From contig NZ_CP050022.2 of the NCBI RefSeq assembly GCF_011602485.2, positions 1,942,001 to 2,006,000 of the forward strand: DNA of 64,000 bases. The letters run 5' to 3'. Within the stretch, counting starts at the first letter, position 1; every line of letters begins with the position of its first letter. Below the pieces are notes generated by a model. That model was not told where the DNA came from and searched no databases. It saw nothing but the letters and a program-made list of their open reading frames with translations. The position numbers and the translations under genes are program-made. Origin of the DNA: Bradyrhizobium sp. 1(2017) (lineage in GTDB: Bacteria; Pseudomonadota; Alphaproteobacteria; Rhizobiales; Xanthobacteraceae). Positions 51,691-61,400 of this stretch are shown here, in pieces.

Positions 51691-52775
51691 TCAAGGCATC
51701 CCACCAGCCGGGCGCCGCGTATGATGGATCGTTCGTTCCTTCGGTCCAGGGCCTTCGTGCCATCGCGGCGCTGAGCGTGCTGATGGACCATTTCTACGAC
51801 ATGCCGAAGGCGGGCATGTACGACATCCCGAATCCCGGCTTCCTGCCGCCGCTCTGGCTCTGGCTGCAATCGGTGATCAATGTCGGCGGGCACGGTGTCG
51901 AGCTGTTCTTCATGATCAGCGGCTTCCTGATCCCGGCGAGTCTCGTGCGCCACGGTTCGCTGTCGCGGTTCTTCTACGACCGCGTCCTGCGCATCATGCC
52001 GGTGTTCGTCGTCCTGCATCTTGCGCTGTTCGTGATCGGGCCGATCGTGGCCTACAAGTTCTTCCGCGGGATCGATCTGACCAGCTATCTCGGGATCTTC
52101 GCAGCCAACCTGTTCTTCGTGCAGGATGCGCTCGGCCTGCCCATTGCTCAGCAGAACGCCTGGACATTGACCTATGAGTGGGCGTTCTACATCTGGTTTG
52201 CGCTGACATTCTCGATGTGGCGTGGCGGGGGCAAGCTGTTGGCGGCGCCCCTGATCCTGCTGGGTCTGGCCTGCCTGATGCGCTGGCCGATCACCGCATT
52301 CTTCTGCATCGGAATGCTGTTCAGCGCGACCGGATTTCGCATCTCAATTCCCGGACGCCTGGGGCTGCTCGCGGGCCTCGCCTGCGGGGCTGCCCTGTAT
52401 GCGAGCCTCGTGCTGTTTCACCCGTTCGTGGGGCTCATTCCCGGATTTCTGCTGTTCGGCATGGTGCTTGCCCCGGAATCGGGCCTCGGCAGGGCTCTGA
52501 GCACGCCGGCGCTCCAATATATCGGCAAGATCAGCTACAGCCTCTATCTCGTGCATCCCTTCGTGCTCTTCCCCCTGCAGGTGATCGGCCTCAAGCTGGT
52601 CGCTGCCGGCGTCGACCGTTGGCTGCTGTGGGCCGCCTTCATCGGGCTCGGGCTGGTGATGTCACTCGTTGCGAGCGCGATCACGTATGAGCTGATCGAG
52701 GTCAGGCTGAGGCGCCTGCTGCACGGTGCGATCCGCGGCCTGTTCTTTCGACCGCGGATCGAGCAATCGGTTTGA
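51687..52775 (+). CDS. Acyltransferase-3 family membrane protein, copy 3
   Basis: A 362-residue OafA-type acyltransferase. Motifs are VQGLRAIAALSVLMDHFYDM, ELFFMISGFLIPASLV and DRVLRIMPVFVV. The start is GTG 51687, which overlaps the stop of the preceding gene (GTGA); the frame reads open further upstream only because it overlaps that gene. It ends 17 bases from the convergent GT4 gene. Three family members in one operon is unusual and suggests acylation at several positions or with different groups. Confidence 0.87.
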   Translation: MIKASHQPGAAYDGSFVPSVQGLRAIAALSVLMDHFYDMPKAGMYDIPNPGFLPPLWLWLQSVINVGGHGVELFFMISGFLIPASLVRHGSLSRFFYDRVLRIMPVFVVLHLALFVIGPIVAYKFFRGIDLTSYLGIFAANLFFVQDALGLPIAQQNAWTLTYEWAFYIWFALTFSMWRGGGKLLAAPLILLGLACLMRWPITAFFCIGMLFSATGFRISIPGRLGLLAGLACGAALYASLVLFHPFVGLIPGFLLFGMVLAPESGLGRALSTPALQYIGKISYSLYLVHPFVLFPLQVIGLKLVAAGVDRWLLWAAFIGLGLVMSLVASAITYELIEVRLRRLLHGAIRGLFFRPRIEQSV

Positions 52776-52792
52776 GGGACCGCTGCTCGCGG

Positions 52793-53950
52793 TCAGCTCA
52801 CGGTACGAGCGGCGAGCCTGTGATAGGATCCAAGCAACTTCTCGGCGATACGGTCCCAGTTCAGCAGGCCAGCTGCGGTCTGCCGTGCGCCCTCCGTCAA
52901 TGTCGCGGCGAGAGACTTCGAGGTCAGCACGCGTTCGAGTGCGTCGGCGAGCGCAGTGGCATCGCCGGGCGGAACCAGCAGCCCGTTGACGCCGTCCGTC
53001 ACGACATCGGGGATGCCGCCGGTGGCGCTGGCAACGACGGGCCGGGAGTTGCCATAGGCGGATGCCAGCACGCCGCTCTGCGTCGCGTCCTTGTAGGGCA
53101 GGGCAACCACGGTGGCGGATTGAAACAGCCGTCCGGTCTCTGCAGGCGAAATATAGGCGTTGATCGTCTTGACGGTCGGCATCGCCTCCATCCGCGCGCC
53201 CAGTCGCGTCATCTCGGGGCCGCGGCCGGCGACGATCGCTTCATGCGCCACGCCGCGCTGGGCCAATATGTCGATTGCATCGATAAAGACGTCGAGGCCC
53301 TTGTAGGCCCACATCCGTCCGAAGAACAGGATCCGCGCGGCTTCCGGCGCGCTGACCGCGCCTTTGGCCGGCGGAACCATCAGCACGCCGTGCATGCTGG
53401 AGACCGTCTCGCCCTTGAAGTCGGGCGAGGCGCGGCGGAAATCGGCAATGCAGCTCTCGCCATGCGTGGTGACGATCGATGCGGCTGCGCGCATGCGCCC
53501 GCGCCAGGCATCTTCACGTGGCGAGGTGCCGGAGCCGCCTTCCGAATGGGGGATTGCATCGTGAACGGTCAGCACCAGGGGGATGCGGAACGGACGAAGC
53601 AGCTGGATCAGCCTGGACGTGTAGATCTCCGGAACTTCGTGACAATGAATCACGTCTGGACGAAACGATATTATGTCCATGAACGAGGCAGGGATGCCGA
53701 TCGCGCCGCCGCGGCGCAGGCTCAGGTCACGGATCCGTGTCTCGAAGGGCGCCGCCACGGCGATATCGGCAAGTTCCCACTGTTGATTCGCATCCTTGCG
53801 GTTGAGCACGAGACGGACGTCGCAATGATGCGCCAATCCCGCTGCGAGCCGGTAGGAATATTCCGCAAAATGCGGTGCGTAGATGGCCACACGCAAGCGC
53901 CTGGAGTTACGGAGAGAACGCTCGGCAGGCGAATTCATCAAGGCATCCAT
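52793..53950 (-). CDS. GT4-family glycosyltransferase
   Basis: A 385-residue retaining GT-B enzyme. N-terminal parts include RLRVAIYAPHFAEYSYRLAA and PDVIHCHEVPEIY. The C-terminal domain has RILFFGRMWAYKGLDVFIDA, VAGRGPEMTRL, ATVVALPYKDATQSGVLASA, RPVVASATGGIPDVVTDG and NGLLVPPGDATALADAL. The nucleotide-sugar site differs from the E-x7-E pattern of 25388, having YKDATQSGV. It is the only glycosyltransferase in locus 2, which is few for a full repeat unit. Start at 53950 or at MNSPAERS, 53938. Confidence 0.88.
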   Translation of the reverse strand: MDALMNSPAERSLRNSRRLRVAIYAPHFAEYSYRLAAGLAHHCDVRLVLNRKDANQQWELADIAVAAPFETRIRDLSLRRGGAIGIPASFMDIISFRPDVIHCHEVPEIYTSRLIQLLRPFRIPLVLTVHDAIPHSEGGSGTSPREDAWRGRMRAAASIVTTHGESCIADFRRASPDFKGETVSSMHGVLMVPPAKGAVSAPEAARILFFGRMWAYKGLDVFIDAIDILAQRGVAHEAIVAGRGPEMTRLGARMEAMPTVKTINAYISPAETGRLFQSATVVALPYKDATQSGVLASAYGNSRPVVASATGGIPDVVTDGVNGLLVPPGDATALADALERVLTSKSLAATLTEGARQTAAGLLNWDRIAEKLLGSYHRLAARTVS

Positions 53951-54178
53951 TTTGCATCACTTCGCAAGGTTGATGGGAGTGTAGTCCACGATTTGAACTC
54001 ACTTCCACTCTAAATCGGAAACGTGACGGCTCTCATCTGATTGCCATCACTCCGTCGTAATGTAGCGAGCAATCAGGACTCCGCCGCGATCGGAGATGGT
54101 GACGTCGCGGCAGCATCTGTGCCACGTCGTCTAGTCTGCGAATGTGGTTGGATCTGTCGGAATTGGGTCGAATTGTTG

Positions 54179-55636
54179 ATGAATGTCACGCAGGGCAAAC
54201 AACATCAGGTCGTGGTTGCCTTGTTCTGGTCGCTTGCCCAGAATTGGGGCGGCCGGGCGCTTTCGTTCGTCTTGTTTCTGGTTCTGGCCCGGCTGCTCAA
54301 TCCCGCGGATTTCGGTCTTGCAGCGCTCGTCGCCTTCATTCTGCTGCTGTTGAGCTCGATCGCCGAATTCGGCTTCGGCGATGCGTTGATCCAGCGGCGC
54401 ACGCTCGAGCCCGTCGATGTCACGCTGCCCTTTTTCTGCTCCTTTGCTGCATCGACGATCCTGGCGGTCCTGATTGCTTTCCTGGCGACGGATATCGAGC
54501 ATTGGCTCGACGTGAAAGGGCTCGCGCCGTTGTTGACGGCTGCCTCTCTCGCCCTCCCGATCGGCACGGCGACCCTGTTCCAGGAGGCGCTTTACAAGCG
54601 CCAGATGGACTTCCGCGTGCTGGCGCTCAGGACCATGGTCGCCACCGCCATCTCCGGTATCGTGGGAATTGCCTGTGCCTATGCTGGATTCGGCGCGATC
54701 AGCCTCGTGATCCAGGTGGTCGTTCAGAGCGCGATCAGCGGCCTCTGGCTCTGGAGCCAGCCGCGGTGGCTGCCGATGCGCGGCTACGATACCGGAAGCT
54801 TTCGCGAGCTCTCCGGCTACAGCGTCCATGTCGTGCTGAACAGGCTGCTGGATTTCGCCATCGTTCGCACGATCGACATGATCATCCTGTCGCTCTATGG
54901 CGTCGCGGCCCTCGGCATCTACACGGTCGGCGCGCGGGTCTACATCATCCTGATGCAGCTGCTCACCCAGGCGGTCATGGACGTCGCGTTGAGCGCGCTG
55001 TCCAAGATCGCCCACGAGCGTGACCGCATCGCCGGCGCCTATCTGCGCAGCGTCAGTCTCGGAGCGTTGGTGGGTTCTCCCATCTTCGTGCTGCTCGCGG
55101 CGATCGCGCCGGAGTTTTCCCTGTTGCTGTTCGGCGCGAAGTGGAGCGGCAGCGAAGCGGTGATGAGGCCGCTGATGCTCATTGGCGCGATTCAGACGGT
55201 TCAGTTCGTCAACAGCGCCTATTTCGGCGCGCTCGGCAAGCCGAACTACGTCTTTGCGCTCAACATCCTCAAATTCTGCGCGGTCGTGCCCGCGATGTTC
55301 CTGCTTCCCTCGCGCGATATCGGTCAGCTGGCGACGATCTTCGCGTTCGCGCAGCTCGTGGTGACCCCCGTGACATTCGCGCTGGCGCTCCGGCTGCTGG
55401 GCCTGAGCTGGAGCCAGTTCCTGAAACCGATCGCGGGCTGTCTTTGCGCCATCGTGCTGGCCTATGGCGCGGTCGTGCTGTGCCGCCACGCGACGCCGGA
55501 CATGAATCCGTATCTGCGGATGGGGCTGCTGTCGTCATGTTTCGGCGCGACCTATCTGCTGAGCATTCTGCTGTTCTGGCGGAAGCAGCTGTTCTCGCTG
55601 ATCGATTTCGTCGTGAAGCGCGGCGCGACCGCCTGA
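54179..55636 (+). CDS. Wzx-type polysaccharide flippase, copy 2
   Basis: A 485-residue MOP-superfamily protein with about 12-14 helices. It has the family start HQVVVALFWSLAQNWGGRAL followed by LVLARLLNPADFGLAALVAF and the EFGFGDALIQRR loop. The ATG at 54179 is chosen because the upstream reading is polar and unlike the family. It would flip the repeat unit of the locus 2 polymer. The pyruvyl transferase gene follows after 19 bases. Confidence 0.88.
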   Translation: MNVTQGKQHQVVVALFWSLAQNWGGRALSFVLFLVLARLLNPADFGLAALVAFILLLLSSIAEFGFGDALIQRRTLEPVDVTLPFFCSFAASTILAVLIAFLATDIEHWLDVKGLAPLLTAASLALPIGTATLFQEALYKRQMDFRVLALRTMVATAISGIVGIACAYAGFGAISLVIQVVVQSAISGLWLWSQPRWLPMRGYDTGSFRELSGYSVHVVLNRLLDFAIVRTIDMIILSLYGVAALGIYTVGARVYIILMQLLTQAVMDVALSALSKIAHERDRIAGAYLRSVSLGALVGSPIFVLLAAIAPEFSLLLFGAKWSGSEAVMRPLMLIGAIQTVQFVNSAYFGALGKPNYVFALNILKFCAVVPAMFLLPSRDIGQLATIFAFAQLVVTPVTFALALRLLGLSWSQFLKPIAGCLCAIVLAYGAVVLCRHATPDMNPYLRMGLLSSCFGATYLLSILLFWRKQLFSLIDFVVKRGATA

Positions 55637-55655
55637 TGAAGACGAGGAGGACGAT

Positions 55656-57017
55656 TTGAAGCAATTGATCCCGGTGCCCGTTCGCAGGCAGCTCCGAGGC
55701 TGGCTCAACAGCGCGAAGAACACGCCCTTCGCCGTTGATCTCCTCGAGCTGCGCAGGTGGCAGATCGCCCGGAAGGACGTCGGCGTCAATGCGGCGCCGC
55801 GCAACAATCCGCGCCGGCTCGTGCTGTTGCCGTCGGATCCCTGGAGCATTCATCAGTCGCGCGGCGATGAGGCGATGATCGAAGCCGCCGCCGGCGAGAT
55901 GAAGCGGGTCTATCCCGACCTCGAGATCTACATCGTCACCGCCACCAGCGCGGCAAGTGCGGACGTGCGCGCCATGGGTTTCAGGCCGCTCGAGATCTGG
56001 AAACAGCCGTTTTCCTACGAGACGGTCGCACAGGAGCTCTCGCTCACCCGCCCGGATTTCGGGGTGGTGCTGGGGGCCGACGTGCTCGACGGCTATTATT
56101 CTCCGGTGGATGCCGCGCGCATGCTGCTCGTCGCCGACCTGATGGCGGCGTTCGGCGCCAAGGTCAGTGTGCTCGGCTTCAGCTTCAATTCCCGTCCGGC
56201 CAAGGCCCTGCGCGAAGTGTTCCGGCTGCTTGATCCGGGCGTGGTCCTCAATCTACGCGATGCGATATCGCTTCAGCGCTTCGACGATTTCGCCCAAAAG
56301 CGCGCGCGCCTCGTCGCCGATGCTGCCTTCATGCTGACGCCGCGCGCCGACACCGCGGCAGTGAAGCAGATCGCAGCCACGGTCGCGCGGCAGCGCGAGC
56401 AGGGCCGCAAGGTCTTCGTCTTCAACATCCACCCGATGTTGTTCAAGAAACCGGAGCCGGCCAAGCTGGAGCGGATGATCGAACTCGCGGCGGACGCCAT
56501 GGCGCGCCTGTCGCGGCAGCACAACGCGAGCTGGCTGCTGCTGGCGCATGACTACCGCCCCGGAATTGCCGACGACAATTGCCTGCGGCCGCTGGCTGCC
56601 CGGCTCAAACCCGCCCTTGGGGAACATGTGCATCATGTCGAGCAGGTTCTGTCGGCGGGCGAGATCAAGGCCGTTGTCGGATTGGTCGACGGCGTGATCA
56701 CGGGCCGCATGCATCTGGCGATCGCCGCGCTCGGGCAGGGCACGCCCGTGGCGGCGATCACCTACCAGGACAAGTTCCAGGGCCTGTTCGGGCATTTCGG
56801 CATCAGCGAGTCGCTGTTGCTCTCGCCGGCCCAGTTCCTCGTCGGAGACAGCTTCGATGCGTTCCTGCTGCACTTCCTCGGGGCCTACGAGGCTGCTGGC
56901 GAGCAGGTGCGTCAGATGCTGCCCGACGTCATGGACTTGTCCCGAGCCAATGTCGCGCCTTTGCTGGACGACAGCGCGATGCGGATCGTGCCAGAGGCCG
57001 GCGGCAAGGTCGCCTGA
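55656..57017 (+). CDS. Polysaccharide pyruvyl transferase family protein
   Basis: A 453-residue protein of the polysaccharide pyruvyl transferase (CsaB/ExoV-like) family, which adds ketal pyruvate from phosphoenolpyruvate to sugars. Family features are SIHQSRGDEAMIEAA, DFGVVLGADVLDGYYSP, VLGFSFNSRPAK, LNLRDAISLQRF, ITGRMHLAIAALGQGTPVAAI and YQDKFQGLFGHFGI. The start is TTG 55656, set by an excellent GAGGAGG site 6 bases upstream. It is co-transcribed with the flippase. Pyruvate would give the EPS negative charge. Confidence 0.87.
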   Translation: MKQLIPVPVRRQLRGWLNSAKNTPFAVDLLELRRWQIARKDVGVNAAPRNNPRRLVLLPSDPWSIHQSRGDEAMIEAAAGEMKRVYPDLEIYIVTATSAASADVRAMGFRPLEIWKQPFSYETVAQELSLTRPDFGVVLGADVLDGYYSPVDAARMLLVADLMAAFGAKVSVLGFSFNSRPAKALREVFRLLDPGVVLNLRDAISLQRFDDFAQKRARLVADAAFMLTPRADTAAVKQIAATVARQREQGRKVFVFNIHPMLFKKPEPAKLERMIELAADAMARLSRQHNASWLLLAHDYRPGIADDNCLRPLAARLKPALGEHVHHVEQVLSAGEIKAVVGLVDGVITGRMHLAIAALGQGTPVAAITYQDKFQGLFGHFGISESLLLSPAQFLVGDSFDAFLLHFLGAYEAAGEQVRQMLPDVMDLSRANVAPLLDDSAMRIVPEAGGKVA

Positions 57018-57041
57018 GCGCCCGGATGCCTTCCGGACGCG

Positions 57042-58169
57042 TCAGTTGACCGCTCGCTCGGTGTTCTCGAAGCGCAGGGGCGTCTCGGCCGTCGCCGGCC
57101 GGACCTTGCGGGAGGACACGAGGTCGGTGTCGGCCAGGCGGTTGAGGAGGCGCCGCGCCGGATTCTCGAAATAGGCATAGGTGCGGTCTGCGAGGATCGT
57201 CAGCACGACGCAGCAGGCGAGGGCGAAGAGGCCGAATTGATCCGGACGCAGTCCGAGCCAGGTCCATAGCGGCTTGAACACGGCAATGAGAACGGCATCG
57301 TGCAGCATGTAGATTGCGTATGAGGTGTTGCCGAGCCGTCCAAGCAGGCGGGCGCCGGGGAATTCGGTGAAGGCGCTTTCGCCGACCGCGGTGAGCAGGA
57401 TGGCGCAGGAGAACAGCAGGATGGCGAGGTCCGGCTTGGCGAAGACGTTGAGGACGAGCACGGAGATGCCGAACATGGCGATGCCGGCAAACACGACCCG
57501 CTTCTGCCGGTAGGGCTGCGACATCCGGAACAGGATCGCGAGCAGGATGCCGTTCAGGAAGCTCGGCAAGGCGCGGAGCATGCCGTAGTCGTAATTGGCT
57601 CCGTACATCTGCGACCGATCCTGCCAGATCGGCAAATGCCCGTGTGCCAGGACCAGATACAGCGCCGCGACGAATGCAGCCAGGACCAGGGGATGCAGCT
57701 TGCGCGCGAACAACATCAGGGCCGGGAAGATCAGATAGCAGAAGAACTCCGCGCTGATCGACCAGGAAGGCGAGTTGAAGCTGAGGTGGTCGGTGACGCC
57801 CCAAGCCTGGAGCAACAGCAGATTGTAGAAGAAGTCGAGCGGGGTCGACCGCGCCGTGCGCTCTAGGCCGACAGCGATCAGCACCACGAAGATGAGCAGG
57901 CTCAGCAGGTGCAGCGGATAGATCCGCGCGATGCGGCGGATCATGAAACGGGAATAGGCGCGTAGGCCGCGCGCGTCGGACGGGTAGGAGTATGAGATCA
58001 CGAAGCCGGACAGGATGAAGAACATGTCCACGAACAGGCCGTAAGACCCGTTCCAGGCCGGCGAGATGCCCGTGTCGATCAGCTTCAGGTGGAAGATGAA
58101 GACCCCGAGAGCGGCCACGAAGCGGTAAAAATCGAGAACGACAAAACGTCTTGCTTCACTGGCTTCCAT
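57042..58169 (-). CDS. Acyltransferase-3 family membrane protein, copy 4
   Basis: A 375-residue OafA-type acyltransferase with about ten helices. Motifs are FVVLDFYRFVAALGVFIFHL with the active-site His, DMFFILSGFVISYSY, and RFMIRRIARIYPLHLL. I chose the ATG at 58169 because a GAGG lies 5-8 bases upstream; the longer reading to 58226 adds a polar tail unlike the family. It is convergent with the pyruvyl transferase gene. It probably acylates an EPS sugar. Confidence 0.87.
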   Translation of the reverse strand: MEASEARRFVVLDFYRFVAALGVFIFHLKLIDTGISPAWNGSYGLFVDMFFILSGFVISYSYPSDARGLRAYSRFMIRRIARIYPLHLLSLLIFVVLIAVGLERTARSTPLDFFYNLLLLQAWGVTDHLSFNSPSWSISAEFFCYLIFPALMLFARKLHPLVLAAFVAALYLVLAHGHLPIWQDRSQMYGANYDYGMLRALPSFLNGILLAILFRMSQPYRQKRVVFAGIAMFGISVLVLNVFAKPDLAILLFSCAILLTAVGESAFTEFPGARLLGRLGNTSYAIYMLHDAVLIAVFKPLWTWLGLRPDQFGLFALACCVVLTILADRTYAYFENPARRLLNRLADTDLVSSRKVRPATAETPLRFENTERAVN

Positions 58170-58363
58170 CGGGCCTCGGAGTCCTTGCGCGGTTCGCCCC
58201 CCTTCTAGGGACGAATTGTGACGCAAGTTCGCAGGCGCGCCGGCCGATGCCGCGCGATCGCGGCAGTCCGCCGGAATTCATGCAGAATTCATGGCGCCCA
58301 TCCCATTGCGAATGGCAGTCGGCTCCCCTGCTCCCTGATGAGGCAGGTGCCTAAGAAAAAGAA

Positions 58364-58393
58364 GGGCCGGGAACCTCTGCATGGTCCCGGCCC
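58364..58393 (-). terminator. Intrinsic terminator of the 1302-residue glycosidase gene
   Basis: GGGCCGGGA and TCCCGGCCC form a 9-bp stem with a 12-base loop. On the minus strand it is followed by TTCTTTTTCTTAG. It lies 40 bases after the stop codon at 58434. Confidence 0.85.
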
Positions 58394-58433
58394 ATCGCGA
58401 TGTTGGCGCCCGTTTGGGCAGATTTCGCCGTGC

Positions 58434-61400
58434 TCAGACGAACAGGAAGTCGTGGCTCGTCAGGTTGGAGACATAGACGTTCTTTAGCAGGATCGTGTCG
58501 TTCGCCGAGAACGTGATGAGCGCGTTCGTGCCGGACTGCGTCATCTGCAGGTGGCTGTAGTCGGCCGCCAGCAGCTTCGAGATCTGGATCACGTCGTGAG
58601 TTGCCCCGGCGCCGGCTTGGAAGTTGAGGATCTGGTCCTGGCCATGATCGTATGCGATGGTGGTCGAGCTTGGCGCGGCCGAGAACACGTCGTTGCCAGC
58701 CCCGCCATGGATCGTGACGCCGCTCGCGACGGCCGTGACGTTGTGGGTGCCGTCGGTCTTGGTCTGATCGAAGAACTGGAGCGCGTTGGCGGCGTTGTAG
58801 TTCTCGTGCTGGGTCGTCCCGGCCTGTCCGTTGAAGTTGAACAGGAAGACGTCCTTCGAGCCGTTGGCGTTGTTGGCGATCTCCTGGGTCTTGACGCCGT
58901 GGCTGTTATAGATGTCGGTCAGCTTGCTGCCGTCGTCGTGGATGACCTGGGTATAGTCCAGAGTGCCGTCGGCGTGGGTCCGAGTGAGCTCGACCAGCTT
59001 GCCCGAGGCATCGAGGTGCTGATGCTGGGTGGTGTAGGACTGCCCGGTGACGTTGTAGTTCCAATTGTCCGACGTGCCGTCGGCATTCTTGATGTAGGCA
59101 GCGGTCTTCACGCCGGCGGTGTAGACGGTCGTGGAGTTGTAACCGTCGCTCTTGGTCGTCACCTCGCTGGTGATGACGCCCTTGGCGTCGTACCAGTCCG
59201 AGGTCTTGGTGCCGTCGGCCGTCTGCGCCAGCGTGAAAGCCAGGCTGTTGTCGGCGTGGGTGCGCACGATGTGGGTGAGGAAGCCCGTCGCATCGTACGT
59301 GTCGTGCTCGTTGCTGTAGGTCTGGCCGACGATGTTGAACTGGAAGACGTCCTTCGAGCCGTCGGCGTGGTAGTCGGTTTGCGTCTTCTTGACGCCGGCC
59401 GCATCGTAGTTCGCGACCACGCTGCTGCCGTCGTCGTTGACAATCTGGGTGTAGTCGAGCGAGCCGTCGGCGTGCCAGCGGGTCACCTCGGTCGTCTTGC
59501 CGGTCGGGTCGAGGTGCTGGTACTGCGTGGTATAGCTCTGGCCGGTGATGTTGTAGCTGTAATTGTCGTGGCTCATGTCGGCGTTGGTGATGTACGCCGC
59601 GGTCTTCACGCCGTTGGTGTACACCGTGGTCGAGCTGTACCCGCTCGTCTTCTGGAGCACCTCGCTGGTGAGGACGCCGTTGGCGTCGTACCACTCCGTC
59701 GCCTTGGTCCCGTCCTTGTCCTGTACCAGCTTGAACGCCATGCTGCCGTCCGCGTGCTTGCGGATCAGCGTGGTGAGGAAGCCGGTCGCATCGTAGACGT
59801 CGCGCTCGGTCGTGTAGTTTTGGCCGGTGATGTTGAAGAGGTAGACGTCCTTGCTGCCGTCGGCGTGGATGTCGGCCTTCTTGATCCGCGTTCCCGCGGC
59901 ATCGTAGTTGGTGACGACGCTGCTGCCGTCGGCGTTGATCACCTGCGTATAGTCGAACGTGCCGTCGGCGTGCTTGCGGGTCACGGCCGTGATCTTGCCG
60001 GACGGATCGACGTGCTGGATCTGCGTGGTGTAGCTCCTGCCGGTGAGGCCAAAGGCGTAATTGTCCTGGCTGCCGTCGGCATTCTTGACGTAGGCGTTGG
60101 TCTTGACGCCGTCATTGTAGAGCGTGGTGGAGGTGGTGCCGTCCGCCTTCTGCACGACCTCGCTGGTGAGGCTGCCGGCGGCATTGTACCAATCGGTCGT
60201 CTTGGTGCCGTCGGCCGTCTGGATCAGCTTGAAGGCAAGACTGCCGTCGCTGTGCAGGCGCGTCAGGTTGGTGAGGAAGCCGGTGCTGTCGTAGACGTCG
60301 TGCTCGGTCGTGTAGTTCTGGCCCTTGATATTGTAGGTCCAGACGTCCTTGCTGCGATCGGCATGATAGGCCGTCTCGACCAGCTTGACCCCCGTGGCGC
60401 TGTACGTGGTGATCACGCTGCTGCCGTCGCTGTTGTAGACCTGGGTCGAATCCAGCGAGCCGTCGGCATGGCTGCGGGTCACCGAGGTGACCTTCCCCGA
60501 GGCGTCGAGATGCTGAACCTGGGTGGTGAAGCTCTTCCCCGTGATGCCGTAGGTATAGTTGTCCTGGGAGCGGTCCGCGTTCTTGACATAGGCCGCGGTC
60601 TTCACCCCGTTCGTATAGAGCGTGGTGGAGTAATAGCCGTCGGACTTCTGGACGACCTCGCTCAGAAGGGTTCCGGACGTGTTGTAGGTGTCCGTGGTTC
60701 GGGTTGCGTCGGTGTCGATGTGGACGAATTTCGTCTTCACGCCGCCGGTGTAGCTGATCAGGTCCTTGGAGCCGTCGGTGTAGGCGACGGTGGTCGAAGT
60801 CGGTTGCCCGCTTGAATTGAGGCCGGTGTCGGACTTCGAGAGCAGCTTTCCGCTCGCATCGTACGTCTTGGTGTTGGTCCAGGTCGCGGCCGAGTTCGTC
60901 ACCGAGAACGAGTATCCGCCCTGGATCTTGGAGAGGGCGCTGCCGTAATGGGCGATGATGTAGTCCATGGTCGCCTTCGAGGCGACCTGCAGGACGTGCG
61001 AGTCGGTCAGCGTGATGGTCTGCAGCGCCGTCGAGTCGCTCAGGTCGGACAGTTGCGGCACGATCTCGGCAGCCGTCCCGGTGACACTGGTCCGTGTGTC
61101 CGGCGGCGTTGTGGTGGCCGGGGGCGCATCGATCTCGATGATCAGCGGGTGATCGCTGACCGGAATGGTGATGGTGCTGACGTCGGTGTAGCTGGCGATC
61201 GCCGTGGTTCCCGTCAGCGTGTCGTACACCTTTACCGAATGATGCACGCCGCCGAGATTCACCGTGACGGTCTCGGTCGGATTGGAAATCTCGGTATCGT
61301 TGGCGTCCTTCCAGAGCTTCGGCTCCGCCCATACGACGAGTTCGTAGGCGCCGTTGCTCTTGCCGAGCACCATGCTGTTGCCCGAGGCCGGCATGTTGCT

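Noticed and set aside
58551..60815. A 754-residue plus-strand open frame rich in valine, glycine and aspartate
   Set aside because: It is antisense to the 166-residue repeats of the glycosidase gene. Its composition mirrors those repeats and it shows no fold-like pattern.
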